Positions 26,742 to 34,668 of a stretch of 64,000 bases of DNA are shown here, piece after piece. Numbering within the stretch: the stretch's first letter is position 1; the number at the start of each line of letters is the position of its first letter. Origin of the DNA: Paenibacillus sp. FSL H7-0326 (GTDB taxonomy: Bacteria; Bacillota; Bacilli; Paenibacillales; Paenibacillaceae); contig NZ_MPVN01000003.1 of the NCBI RefSeq assembly GCF_001955535.1, positions 186,001 to 250,000 on the forward strand, read 5' to 3'. The position numbers and the translations under genes are program-made. The notes beneath the pieces were generated by a model that did no database searches, was not told where the DNA came from, and worked only from the letters and a program-made list of their open reading frames with translations.

Positions 26742-27491
26742 ATGAATACGACGATGCCTATCATTATCGCACACAGGGGAGCAGCAGGAGTTGCACCGGA
26801 AAATACACTGGCTTCTTTCGAGCTTGCTCTTACGCAAGGCTGTAATGCATTTGAACTGGACATTCATCTCTCCAAGGATGAGGAGATCATAGTCATTCAT
26901 GATTACACCATTGACCGTACAACAGATGGTACGGGAGCGGTTCAGGATATGACCTTAGATGAACTGAGAAGCTACGATGCCGGGAGCTGGTATGATGCAC
27001 AGTATCAAGGGCAGAAGATTCCCACGCTCAGAGAAGTTTTCGAATTAGCTCCCAAGGATTTGATGATTAACGTTGAAATTAAAGGCGGACTGGAAGCGGG
27101 AATCGAGCAGAAGCTGGTAAACCTCCTGCGGGAATATGACCGGACAGAACAGGTCGTCGTTTCTTCCTTCCACTTTGGTGCTTTGCAGAAGCTACAAGCT
27201 CTGGATTCTTCAATTAAGCTCGGACTTCTGTACCATCAGGATTTTCAGCATCCTGAATATTTACCAGATGCAGTAGGCGTGAGTACGTATTCCCTTCATC
27301 CTTACTATAAGCAGCTTACAGATAACCAGCTAAATGCGGCTCTGGAAAAAGGACTTGAGGTGTATCCTTGGACGGTAAATGAAACAGAGGATATGAAACG
27401 TATGGTAGAGCTTCGAGTAAGTGGAATCATTACAGATTACCCGGAGAGATTACAGCAAGTATTGGGTGAGCTTCAAGCGAGTCTGAAGTAG
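26742..27491 (+). CDS. Glycerophosphodiester phosphodiesterase
   Basis: 249 residues. IIAHRGAAGVAPENTLASF carries the catalytic His-Arg, FELDIHLSKDEEIIVIHD the metal-binding Glu-Asp and second catalytic His; VEIKGG follows. Hydrolyses glycerophosphodiesters to glycerol 3-phosphate and an alcohol. No signal peptide, so cytoplasmic (UgpQ-like rather than GlpQ-like). Single-gene unit with its own terminator; start is ATG 26742 after GAGTGTGACC, a weak ribosome site. Confidence 0.92.
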   Translation: MNTTMPIIIAHRGAAGVAPENTLASFELALTQGCNAFELDIHLSKDEEIIVIHDYTIDRTTDGTGAVQDMTLDELRSYDAGSWYDAQYQGQKIPTLREVFELAPKDLMINVEIKGGLEAGIEQKLVNLLREYDRTEQVVVSSFHFGALQKLQALDSSIKLGLLYHQDFQHPEYLPDAVGVSTYSLHPYYKQLTDNQLNAALEKGLEVYPWTVNETEDMKRMVELRVSGIITDYPERLQQVLGELQASLK

Positions 27492-27550
27492 ACTAGTATA
27501 GAGAATTCATCAGACCTGTGCGAATGGCTTTGCCTATATAAATACGATAA

Positions 27551-27603
27551 AACAGTGCTTGGATGAAGACATGCCTATCGTCCAGACAAGCACTGTTTTT
27601 TTT
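27551..27603 (+). terminator. Terminator after GDPD gene
   Basis: AACAGTGCTTG pairs with CAAGCACTGTT (11 bp), followed by T8. Located between convergent genes. Confidence 0.9.
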
Positions 27604-27621
27604 GCGGATTCAAGTTGATAT

Positions 27622-28479
27622 TCATATCATCCGTCGGTACTCAAGTGGAGTGCAGCCTGTCTTCTGCTTGAATAGGGCATTGAAATAGGACACATCCTGA
27701 TAGCCTACAGCGGCTGCGATGTTACTGACTTTTTGCGAGGTTGTACGAAGCAGGCGTCCTGCCGCATGGATTCTTACATTTTGCAGATAATCGGTCATGT
27801 TCATCCCCATATGGCGTTTAAATACCCGGTGAAACTGCCGCTCGCTGAGCCCCATTTTACGCGCCATCTCCTGTACGGTGATTCGATAGCCATATCCTTC
27901 ATGCAGCTCACTCAGTACAGCTTCCAGATGGATGGAATTCTCATCTTCTCTTAGATCATCTGCCGTTTCCATCCGGTTGATCAGCAGGAGCAGTTGTAAG
28001 ATGCCGCTGTAGAGTGCTAGTTCTCTTCCAAGCCTGTGGACTTGGTATTCTCGGTGTAATTGCTGGAATAAAGTTAGTAGTTCTCCATATTTATCACTGT
28101 ACTGGCGATATTCATGCATTGTCAGCAGAGGATTCAGCACATCACTGCCAGGAATGGGAGCCACGGTCTGTCTAAACTCAGCCAGCGCCAGTACGCAATT
28201 GTAGACAATAAGCGGCTGTCCCTTAGTTATGCCGTGAGGTCTGAAGACATGAGACGTGCCTTGAGGCAGTAAAAAGAGATCCCCTTGCTTAACCGGCAGG
28301 GTAATACCGCTCAGGATATGTGTACCGCTGCCTTCAGCAACATAGCTGATCTCAAAGAAGTCATGCTGATGCTCGGATAGCTCATATGATTCCACACTGC
28401 GATTGAGATATAACGGTAAACCCTGTGAAAATAAGGATTCGCCTCGTATCATATCTATTCTCCGTTTGGCACTAATCAT
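27622..28479 (-). CDS. AraC-family regulator, rhamnoside locus
   Basis: 285 residues. Cupin sensor domain with HQHDFFEISYVAEGSGTH and GDLFLLPQGTSHVF, then two helix-turn-helix units (VQEMARKMGLSERQFHRVFK; VSNIAAAVGYQDVSYFNALFK) and the signature GCTPLEYRR. Similar in layout to RhaS/RhaR. Divergent from the GH78 gene, which it probably activates in response to rhamnose or a rhamnoside. Confidence 0.9.
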   Translation of the reverse strand: MISAKRRIDMIRGESLFSQGLPLYLNRSVESYELSEHQHDFFEISYVAEGSGTHILSGITLPVKQGDLFLLPQGTSHVFRPHGITKGQPLIVYNCVLALAEFRQTVAPIPGSDVLNPLLTMHEYRQYSDKYGELLTLFQQLHREYQVHRLGRELALYSGILQLLLLINRMETADDLREDENSIHLEAVLSELHEGYGYRITVQEMARKMGLSERQFHRVFKRHMGMNMTDYLQNVRIHAAGRLLRTTSQKVSNIAAAVGYQDVSYFNALFKQKTGCTPLEYRRMI

Positions 28480-28644
28480 ATCACCTGTCTCCTTATGTAT
28501 CGTCTCTTCCTAAATAATGTCCGATTAGCCAGCATGATTTGTCTGATTACACCATATAAAGCGCTATCAATCATCGTAGAATGAAAGAGAGGAAAACACA
28601 AGGGAAGATATTCGACATTCGACAAAGGAAGGCAGGAGAGGTTG

Positions 28645-31350
28645 ATGAATCCACAAGCAGCACTTTCAGTGAGCCAAGTCACCTGTGAATATCGTGAGGA
28701 ATTACTCGGGAGCAATCAGTTCGTCCCCCGATTTGGATGGAAATTGAATTCGAAGGAAAGAGGAATCAAGCAGCAGGCGTATCATCTTGTTGTCTCAGAT
28801 CTGCCTGACTTCAGCTTATATCTATGGGATACCGGAAGAATTGAATCCGATCAATCCATTCATATTGAATATGGCGGTCCCGCTCTACAGTCCAGAACAC
28901 GCTACTATTACCGAGTTAAGGTGTGGGATCAGCAGGGCAATTGTTCAGAATGGAGCAGTACAGGATGGTGGGAGACCGCATTCCTTAGTTCTAATGAATG
29001 GCAGGCAGAATGGATTATGCCGAAGCAGCTGCCCGTTGTCCAGCAGGCTCAGGAATGGCCCGATTCTCCACCTGTTTCGCTGCTCCGAACAACGTTCCAG
29101 CTGAAGCAGAATATCGTATCTGCCCGAGTGTATGCTACGGCAGCAGGCTTGTACGACTTGCATTTGAATGGAGAACGCGTCGGGGAGGAGCTGCTTGCCC
29201 CAGGATGGACCAGTTATCATCACCGGCATCAATACCAAACGTACGATGTAACCCGTTATCTGCATGCAGGCGGCAATGGTATTGGTATTCAAGCAGCAGA
29301 CGGCTGGTATTCAGGGCGTATCTCCTGGGAGAAGGGATTTCGCAGCGCTTATGGAGAACACCGTGCAGTGCTGCTGGAGCTGCATGTGCAATATGCAGAT
29401 GGCACTGAAGAGGTTGTAGTCACGGATACGACATGGAAGGCATCCGAAGGGCCTATTCGCTACACTAGTATATATGATGGTGAAATTTATGATGCGAGAC
29501 TTGAACAGGCAGGATGGAGTGAGTATGAATATGATGACAGCGGATGGGAGGGTGTTTCTCGATCGGATATGCCTTATCATCCGCTGACTGCACAAGAGAA
29601 CTGGCCAGTGAAGGTAACGGAAACGATTCATCCTATATCGGTACTGCATACCCCCCGTGGTGAAACGGTGCTCGATATGGGACAGAACATGGTTGGGCGA
29701 GTCCGAATAAAGATGAATCTGGATGAAGGAACGAAGATTACGCTATATCATGCGGAAGTACTGGATCGGGAAGGGAATTTTTATACCGGGAATCTGCGAA
29801 GTGCGAAGCAGTTAGTCGAATATACCGCACGGGGGAATGGTGAAGACAACTATGCACCGACCTTTACCTTCATGGGATTCAGATATATTCGTATTGCAGG
29901 ACTCGAGAAGCTTGATGATTCGGTTATCATAAAGGGCTTCACGGGGGAAGTCATGCATTCTGATATGGTTCAGACCGGGCAATTCGACTGCTCTGACGAA
30001 CGGGTGAATCGGCTTCAGCAAAATATCGTTTGGGGACAACGCGGCAACTTTGTAGATATTCCAACCGATTGTCCGCAGCGGGATGAACGTCTTGGATGGA
30101 CGGGCGATGCTCAGGTATTTATACGTACAGCAGCATTTAATTATCAGGTGGCTCCCTTCTTCGCCAAATGGCTGCGAGATCTGGCGGCTGATCAGAGAGA
30201 AGACGGGAGTGTACCCTTTACGATTCCGAACATCTTGAAATGGAATAAAGATACATCGGCAGCTTGGGGGGATGCGGCGGTCATATGTCCCTGGACACAG
30301 TATCAATGCTACGGAGACATCAGACTGTTATCCGAGCAGTATGACAGCATGAAAGCTTGGGTGAACTATATTCGAGGCGAAGGTGAATATGAATATTTAT
30401 GGAACACAGGTCACCATTTCGGTGACTGGCTTGCCCTTGATGCGAAGGAGAACAGCTATGTGGGGGCAACACCACTCGATCTGATTGCTACATCCTTCTA
30501 TGCATATTCTGTTGATCTTGTAAGAAATGCAGCTGTTGTTCTGGGCAGATCCGAAGATGTGAAAAAATACAGTGATTTGCTGTATCAGGTACGGAGAGCT
30601 TATCTGAATGAATTTGTCACTCCAGCAGGTCGTCTGGCTGCTCCTATGCAGACTGCACATGTGCTTGCTCTGATGTTCGGTCTTGTAGAAGGAGACGCGA
30701 GAGGAAGAACAGCAAGTGAGCTTAATCGAATGGTCGTGCAGAACGGCTATCATTTAACGACAGGATTTGTAGGTACTCCTTATTTGTGCATTGTCTTGTC
30801 TGAAAATGGCTATCATGAGACAGCAGTCAAATTACTGCTGCAGGACAGTTATCCATCATGGCTGTATTCGATTACACAAGGGGCTACAACGATATGGGAG
30901 CATTGGGATGGCATCAAGTCTGATGGATCTTTTTGGAGTGATGATATGAACTCCTATAATCATTATGCCTACGGTGCAATCGGGGACTGGATGTATCGAT
31001 ATCTTGCAGGTCTTGATATGGAGGATTCGGATATCGCTTATAAAAAGATTCGCATACATCCAAGATTTGCAGCGGGACAGCTTAAGCATGCTTCAGCTAA
31101 GCTGGATTCTCCTTACGGAAGGATTGAATCCTCATGGCTAGAAGATAAGGGACTTAGAACGGTACAAATTCAGATCCCTGTAAATACAGAAGCTAAGATT
31201 ATTCTGGAGGGAGCGAATCTCGATCAGCTATTGGAAAGTGGTCATCCCGTAAAGGATGTGGAAGGAATCATTGATATAAGCCGCACAGCTGAAGCAGTAG
31301 TGCTTAGAGCAGGCTCAGGAGAGTATGTGTTCAGCTATAAATATTCATAA
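28645..31350 (+). CDS. Alpha-L-rhamnosidase, GH78
   Basis: 901 residues from the ATG at 28645, seven bases after AGGAGAGG (the preceding TTG is a less likely start). N-terminal beta domains (YHLVVSDLPDFS; AEWIMP) precede the (alpha/alpha)6 catalytic barrel with the diagnostic DCPQRDERLGWTGDAQ near residue 475 and WNTGHHFGDWLALD near 590; a C-terminal beta domain starts after GDWMYRYLAGL. No signal peptide, so it removes terminal alpha-L-rhamnose from oligosaccharides or glycosides inside the cell. Single gene divergent from its AraC-type regulator. Confidence 0.95.
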   Translation: MNPQAALSVSQVTCEYREELLGSNQFVPRFGWKLNSKERGIKQQAYHLVVSDLPDFSLYLWDTGRIESDQSIHIEYGGPALQSRTRYYYRVKVWDQQGNCSEWSSTGWWETAFLSSNEWQAEWIMPKQLPVVQQAQEWPDSPPVSLLRTTFQLKQNIVSARVYATAAGLYDLHLNGERVGEELLAPGWTSYHHRHQYQTYDVTRYLHAGGNGIGIQAADGWYSGRISWEKGFRSAYGEHRAVLLELHVQYADGTEEVVVTDTTWKASEGPIRYTSIYDGEIYDARLEQAGWSEYEYDDSGWEGVSRSDMPYHPLTAQENWPVKVTETIHPISVLHTPRGETVLDMGQNMVGRVRIKMNLDEGTKITLYHAEVLDREGNFYTGNLRSAKQLVEYTARGNGEDNYAPTFTFMGFRYIRIAGLEKLDDSVIIKGFTGEVMHSDMVQTGQFDCSDERVNRLQQNIVWGQRGNFVDIPTDCPQRDERLGWTGDAQVFIRTAAFNYQVAPFFAKWLRDLAADQREDGSVPFTIPNILKWNKDTSAAWGDAAVICPWTQYQCYGDIRLLSEQYDSMKAWVNYIRGEGEYEYLWNTGHHFGDWLALDAKENSYVGATPLDLIATSFYAYSVDLVRNAAVVLGRSEDVKKYSDLLYQVRRAYLNEFVTPAGRLAAPMQTAHVLALMFGLVEGDARGRTASELNRMVVQNGYHLTTGFVGTPYLCIVLSENGYHETAVKLLLQDSYPSWLYSITQGATTIWEHWDGIKSDGSFWSDDMNSYNHYAYGAIGDWMYRYLAGLDMEDSDIAYKKIRIHPRFAAGQLKHASAKLDSPYGRIESSWLEDKGLRTVQIQIPVNTEAKIILEGANLDQLLESGHPVKDVEGIIDISRTAEAVVLRAGSGEYVFSYKYS

Positions 31351-31362
31351 TTACAAATATAC

Positions 31363-31412
31363 GAAAAGAAAAAGAACGTATAAGCCTACTATTCGTCAGT
31401 AGGCTTATACGT
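31363..31412 (-). terminator. Terminator between GH78 gene and small minus-strand gene
   Basis: Perfect 15-bp stem ACGTATAAGCCTACT/AGTAGGCTTATACGT with a seven-base loop. On the minus strand it is followed by TTCTTTTTCTTTTC; on the plus strand only by CTTATG, so it is stronger for the minus gene. Confidence 0.8.
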
Positions 31413-31485
31413 CTTATGAGAATGATGAAGCGCGGAATAGCTGCGTCGATATGCGGATGAGAGCCATATACCCCGCGCTTCCTGC

Positions 31486-31656
31486 TTATCGCTTTTTTGT
31501 TTTCTGTTCCTCATCCGGCGCCTCCAGTATATCTTCGGTCAAGTTGGCTTTGGTTATAGAACCGGATTGATCAAGCAGGTCAAAAGGCTTATGGTTCTCG
31601 TCTGATTCAGGAATCGGTTCCACGCCAGCTCCGCGATCGGTTTTATCGTGAGTCAT
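31486..31656 (-). CDS. Small acidic hypothetical protein
   Basis: 56 residues from the ATG after AAAGGGTGATTCTG; the longer frame upstream lacks a site. Very hydrophilic and probably disordered (GVEPIPESDENHKPF, EAPDEEQKTKKR). No family recognised. Followed by a strong terminator, which supports a real transcript. Confidence 0.5.
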   Translation of the reverse strand: MTHDKTDRGAGVEPIPESDENHKPFDLLDQSGSITKANLTEDILEAPDEEQKTKKR

Positions 31657-31801
31657 CAGAATCACCCTTTCCATTCTCGACTTAGTATGCACGCTGTTCA
31701 GCGTAAATATGTACGTCATTACCTCGGTTTCGGATCGATGAAACATTCGGAGCAGTCAGATGGACAAGTTGCCCCGAATGGAATTTGCATAATCATCGTA
31801 G

Positions 31802-32380
31802 TTATGCCTTATTCTGACTTACAATCTCAAGCAGCTGTTCAGACATATACTCTGGGCTGAAGGTAAGGCCACCATTAATCCATTCAATAATAATCCCGAA
31901 GATAGCATAAGCAATGTAGCTGGCTTGGATGTCAGGATTGATCTTCGTATGTGGTCCGTGCTCAGCTATGCTCTCCAGAGATAGATCCTTCAGTACATTG
32001 CATATGCGATTTTGGAAACCGGATAACTTGTCTGATTTAACGATCAGAATATAGAAATCGGCGAATTTATATACATGATCAAACACCTTAACAGCAGCAG
32101 AGGTCAATTTGCTGATATCCAGCACTTCGACATGCATATAAGGATCACGATAGGATTCAATCAGATCGGAAATTACATCATCTAATATTTCCTCTAAGAT
32201 ATCTTCTTTATATTGATAATGCTTGTAGAAGGTGCCGCGGTTAAGATTAGCGATACGAACCAAGTCAGTGATCGAAATCTCTTTGAACTCTTTTTCTTTC
32301 ATCAGTTGAATGAGTGCATCCTTTAATGCCTGCTTGGATTTAACGATTCTACGATCTATGGAATCATGTATATCCGTCAT
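31802..32380 (-). CDS. TetR-family regulator
   Basis: 192 residues. The N-terminal helix-turn-helix is typical (ALIQLMKEKEFKEISITDLV then IANLNRGTFYKHYQYKEDIL). The C-terminal half is a helical ligand domain of the TetR_C_7-like group (DhaS-type). Divergent from the SDR gene, with a palindrome between; it probably represses both. The inducer is unknown. Confidence 0.9.
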   Translation of the reverse strand: MTDIHDSIDRRIVKSKQALKDALIQLMKEKEFKEISITDLVRIANLNRGTFYKHYQYKEDILEEILDDVISDLIESYRDPYMHVEVLDISKLTSAAVKVFDHVYKFADFYILIVKSDKLSGFQNRICNVLKDLSLESIAEHGPHTKINPDIQASYIAYAIFGIIIEWINGGLTFSPEYMSEQLLEIVSQNKA

Positions 32381-32473
32381 TCTCGAAGTCCTCCTTTTGA
32401 GGTATAGATTGTGTTAATAGACATTCAGCAGTTTAATTGTATGTTAGTATACAAAACGCTGTTTTTTTGCTGA

Positions 32474-32503
32474 TTGAATAATTGTTTGCTCATTCATTAT
32501 AAT
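32474..32503 (+). promoter_or_regulatory. Promoter of SDR gene
   Basis: TTGAAT (32474-32479), 18-base spacer, TATAAT (32498-32503), about 80 bases before the SDR start and 20 bases before the palindromic operator. Confidence 0.55.
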
Positions 32504-32522
32504 ATAAAAGTGAACACTTAAT

Positions 32523-32534
32523 GAACAATTGTTC
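32523..32534. promoter_or_regulatory. Palindromic TetR-type operator
   Basis: GAACAATTGTTC is a perfect 12-bp palindrome (extended AATGAACAATTGTTCGTT with one mismatch pair), placed downstream of the SDR promoter between the divergent TetR and SDR genes. A further half-like GTGAACACTT lies just upstream at 32510. Confidence 0.65.
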
Positions 32535-32583
32535 GTTATTTTATTAATGTAAACGTATACGATAATATAGGAGGTTATACAAT

Positions 32584-33342
32584 ATGAGACTTCAAAACAA
32601 AGTGGCTATTATTACAGGTGCAGCTTCCGGTATGGGTAAAGAAACGGCGATTCTGTATGCTCAAGAAGGAGCGAAGGTTGTCGTGTCCGATTTGAATCTA
32701 GAAGGTGCAAATGCAACTGTTGAAACGATTAAAGCTGCGGGCGGAGAGGCATTTGCAATTAAGACCAACGTCGCTTCTCTCGAAGATATTAATACGCTGA
32801 TTGATACAACAGTTGAGAAATACGGTACGGTTGATGTTCTGGTGAACAATGCCGGAATTATGGACAACTTTGAACCCGCTGGTGAGATTGAAGATGAGAA
32901 ATGGGAGCGTATCTTCGCTATCAATACTACGAGCGTAATGCGTGCAACACGTAAAGTGCTTCCGATCTTCATGGAGAAGCAAAGCGGTGTTATTATCAAC
33001 ATTGCATCAGCTGGAGGACTTCAAGGTGCTCGTGCAGGTGCATCTTATACAGCATCTAAGCATGCTGTTGTCGGCTTCACCAAAAATACAGGCTTCATGT
33101 ACGCCAAAGAAGGAATCAGATGTGTGGCCATTGCTCCAGGCGGAGTAGAAACGAACATCAGCGCTTCCATGACTGGCGTTAGTCAATATGGCATGGGCCG
33201 CTCCCAAGCAGGACTGGCTATCAATCCACGTATTGGTAAACCCGCTGAGATTGCACAGGTTGCGTTGTTCCTTGCATCCGACGAAGCCAGCTTCGTGAAC
33301 GGAACGGTTATTAGTGCAGATGCTGGGTGGATGGCATACTAA
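32584..33342 (+). CDS. Short-chain dehydrogenase/reductase
   Basis: 252 residues after AGGAGG. Classical SDR: TGAASGMGKETA binds the cofactor (about 12-23), NNAGIMD follows (about 88-94), and the catalytic Ser/Tyr/Lys lie in INIASAGG and SYTASKHAVVG (Tyr about 156). The acidic residue after beta2 (VVSDLNLEG) favours NAD over NADP. Substrate unknown; the neighbouring TetR regulator suggests induction by a small, perhaps toxic compound. Confidence 0.92.
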   Translation: MRLQNKVAIITGAASGMGKETAILYAQEGAKVVVSDLNLEGANATVETIKAAGGEAFAIKTNVASLEDINTLIDTTVEKYGTVDVLVNNAGIMDNFEPAGEIEDEKWERIFAINTTSVMRATRKVLPIFMEKQSGVIINIASAGGLQGARAGASYTASKHAVVGFTKNTGFMYAKEGIRCVAIAPGGVETNISASMTGVSQYGMGRSQAGLAINPRIGKPAEIAQVALFLASDEASFVNGTVISADAGWMAY

Positions 33343-33370
33343 GATCGTTGAATACTAGTAGAATTAATTA

Positions 33371-33397
33371 GGCCCGCTGTTTGTCAGCGGGCTTTTT
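33371..33397 (+). terminator. Terminator after SDR gene
   Basis: GCCCGCTG pairs with CAGCGGGC around a five-base loop, followed by five T. Confidence 0.9.
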
Positions 33398-33523
33398 ACT
33401 TATGGGGAAAGGTCTTATATCAAATACATCAATTTAATAAAAATAGATTGGAATACAAGCAGCCATGGCATTAACTTAATCTACTATAAGGAGACATGAA
33501 TTAAAAAGGAGGATCCTACCCTA

Positions 33524-34159
33524 GTGAAGTGGGCAGATATTAAAGGGCACTATGACGTAGCATATAGTCTTGGTCACAATTGTCTGGCTGCAAGTCAGTT
33601 GAATCACAGCCGAATTCGTACAATGGCAGGCGTCATCGACTGGATGATTACACCTCAGCTGTCAGGTGTAACGGAGCTGCTTCGTAATCGCTTCAAATAT
33701 ATGATGCAGCCTGAGAATATGACTGTAATCGGTGTTAATCCACTGGCAGAGTGCTATATTGTGAGAGATGCTGCATATGACATATACTCACATCATGATT
33801 TTCCACTGGTATCGAACACTCCACATCATTTAACCAGCTATTCCATATTACAAGATAAGATAGAGCGTAGATCCGCGCGATTTTTGAATAGAATGATCCT
33901 GAACAAGAAAACTTTGTTTTTGCGTACAGAGGCTACACGGCATGAAACGGCGGAGCTGATTGATGTTTTGCAAAAGATGACAGCAGGTGAATTCAGGCTC
34001 TTGGTAGTTAACCATGCTTCTGTTCAAAATGTGGTAGAAATGGATTGGGAGCTCCCCAACGTTTGCACCCTGCTGATCCCTCAAGTCGATAATATGTTTG
34101 AAGACAACCATAGCATCTGGCGGTACATCCTTCAGGATATATATGCGACGCAATATTAA
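33524..34159 (+). CDS. DUF1796 family protein (putative papain-like fold)
   Basis: 211 residues from GTG, eleven bases after AGGAGG. VAYSLGHNCLAASQLNHSRIR with a conserved Cys, then GVIDWMITPQLSGVTELL and a late His (LLVVNHASVQ) match DUF1796, a family predicted to have a cysteine-peptidase-like fold. Function not established. Its last codons overlap the convergent nrdG gene by four bases, so there is no terminator between them. Confidence 0.75.
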   Translation: MKWADIKGHYDVAYSLGHNCLAASQLNHSRIRTMAGVIDWMITPQLSGVTELLRNRFKYMMQPENMTVIGVNPLAECYIVRDAAYDIYSHHDFPLVSNTPHHLTSYSILQDKIERRSARFLNRMILNKKTLFLRTEATRHETAELIDVLQKMTAGEFRLLVVNHASVQNVVEMDWELPNVCTLLIPQVDNMFEDNHSIWRYILQDIYATQY

Positions 34160-34668
34160 CAACTTACTCCCTCGTTATACAGCACAATGCTGTTGCTCCT
34201 CAAGCTGTTACGTACATCAATAATTCTCTGATTACGGCTTCCCCGATAGAGTAGACTTACGTCCTTCTGCTCCTCTATAAACCTCCCATCGATAAGAATG
34301 TCACACAGAAGCAGGAGCTGTTTACGTTTCTTGTTGGCAAGCAGTGCTTCAAAGGTAAAGCCAGAATAAGCCCAAATCGTTTTGTCAGGACATTTCGCTT
34401 TAAAATGCTCGACAAATTGAATACATTCCTCTGCCGAGAAGAATGGATCTCCTCCGCATAGAGTCAAACCATCTACAAGGGGATTATGTTTAACATCTTG
34501 AATGATGCGTTTCTGTTCTGCATCTGTAAATGGAGTACCTGCATCAAAATTCCATGAGTCCTTATTAAAACAGCCTGGGCAGGCATGCCGGCACCCACTG
34601 ATAAACACGACGGCTCGCAGTCCTGCCCCTTCATTAACGGATTCAGGGATATACCCGCATATATTCAT
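34156..34668 (-). CDS. nrdG: Anaerobic ribonucleotide reductase activase NrdG
   Basis: 170 residues. Radical-SAM motif CRHACPGC (Cys26, Cys30, Cys33) follows AVVFISG; LCGGDPFFSAEEC is the SAM-contacting GGEP-like motif. Reductively cleaves SAM to make the glycyl radical on NrdD. Its start overlaps the nrdD stop by four bases, so the pair is translationally coupled. Confidence 0.93.
   Translation of the reverse strand: MNICGYIPESVNEGAGLRAVVFISGCRHACPGCFNKDSWNFDAGTPFTDAEQKRIIQDVKHNPLVDGLTLCGGDPFFSAEECIQFVEHFKAKCPDKTIWAYSGFTFEALLANKKRKQLLLLCDILIDGRFIEEQKDVSLLYRGSRNQRIIDVRNSLRSNSIVLYNEGVSC

Noticed and set aside
29812..30306. Minus-strand open frame of 164 codons inside the GH78 gene
   Set aside because: Antisense to the conserved rhamnosidase catalytic domain, no ribosome site, implausible composition.
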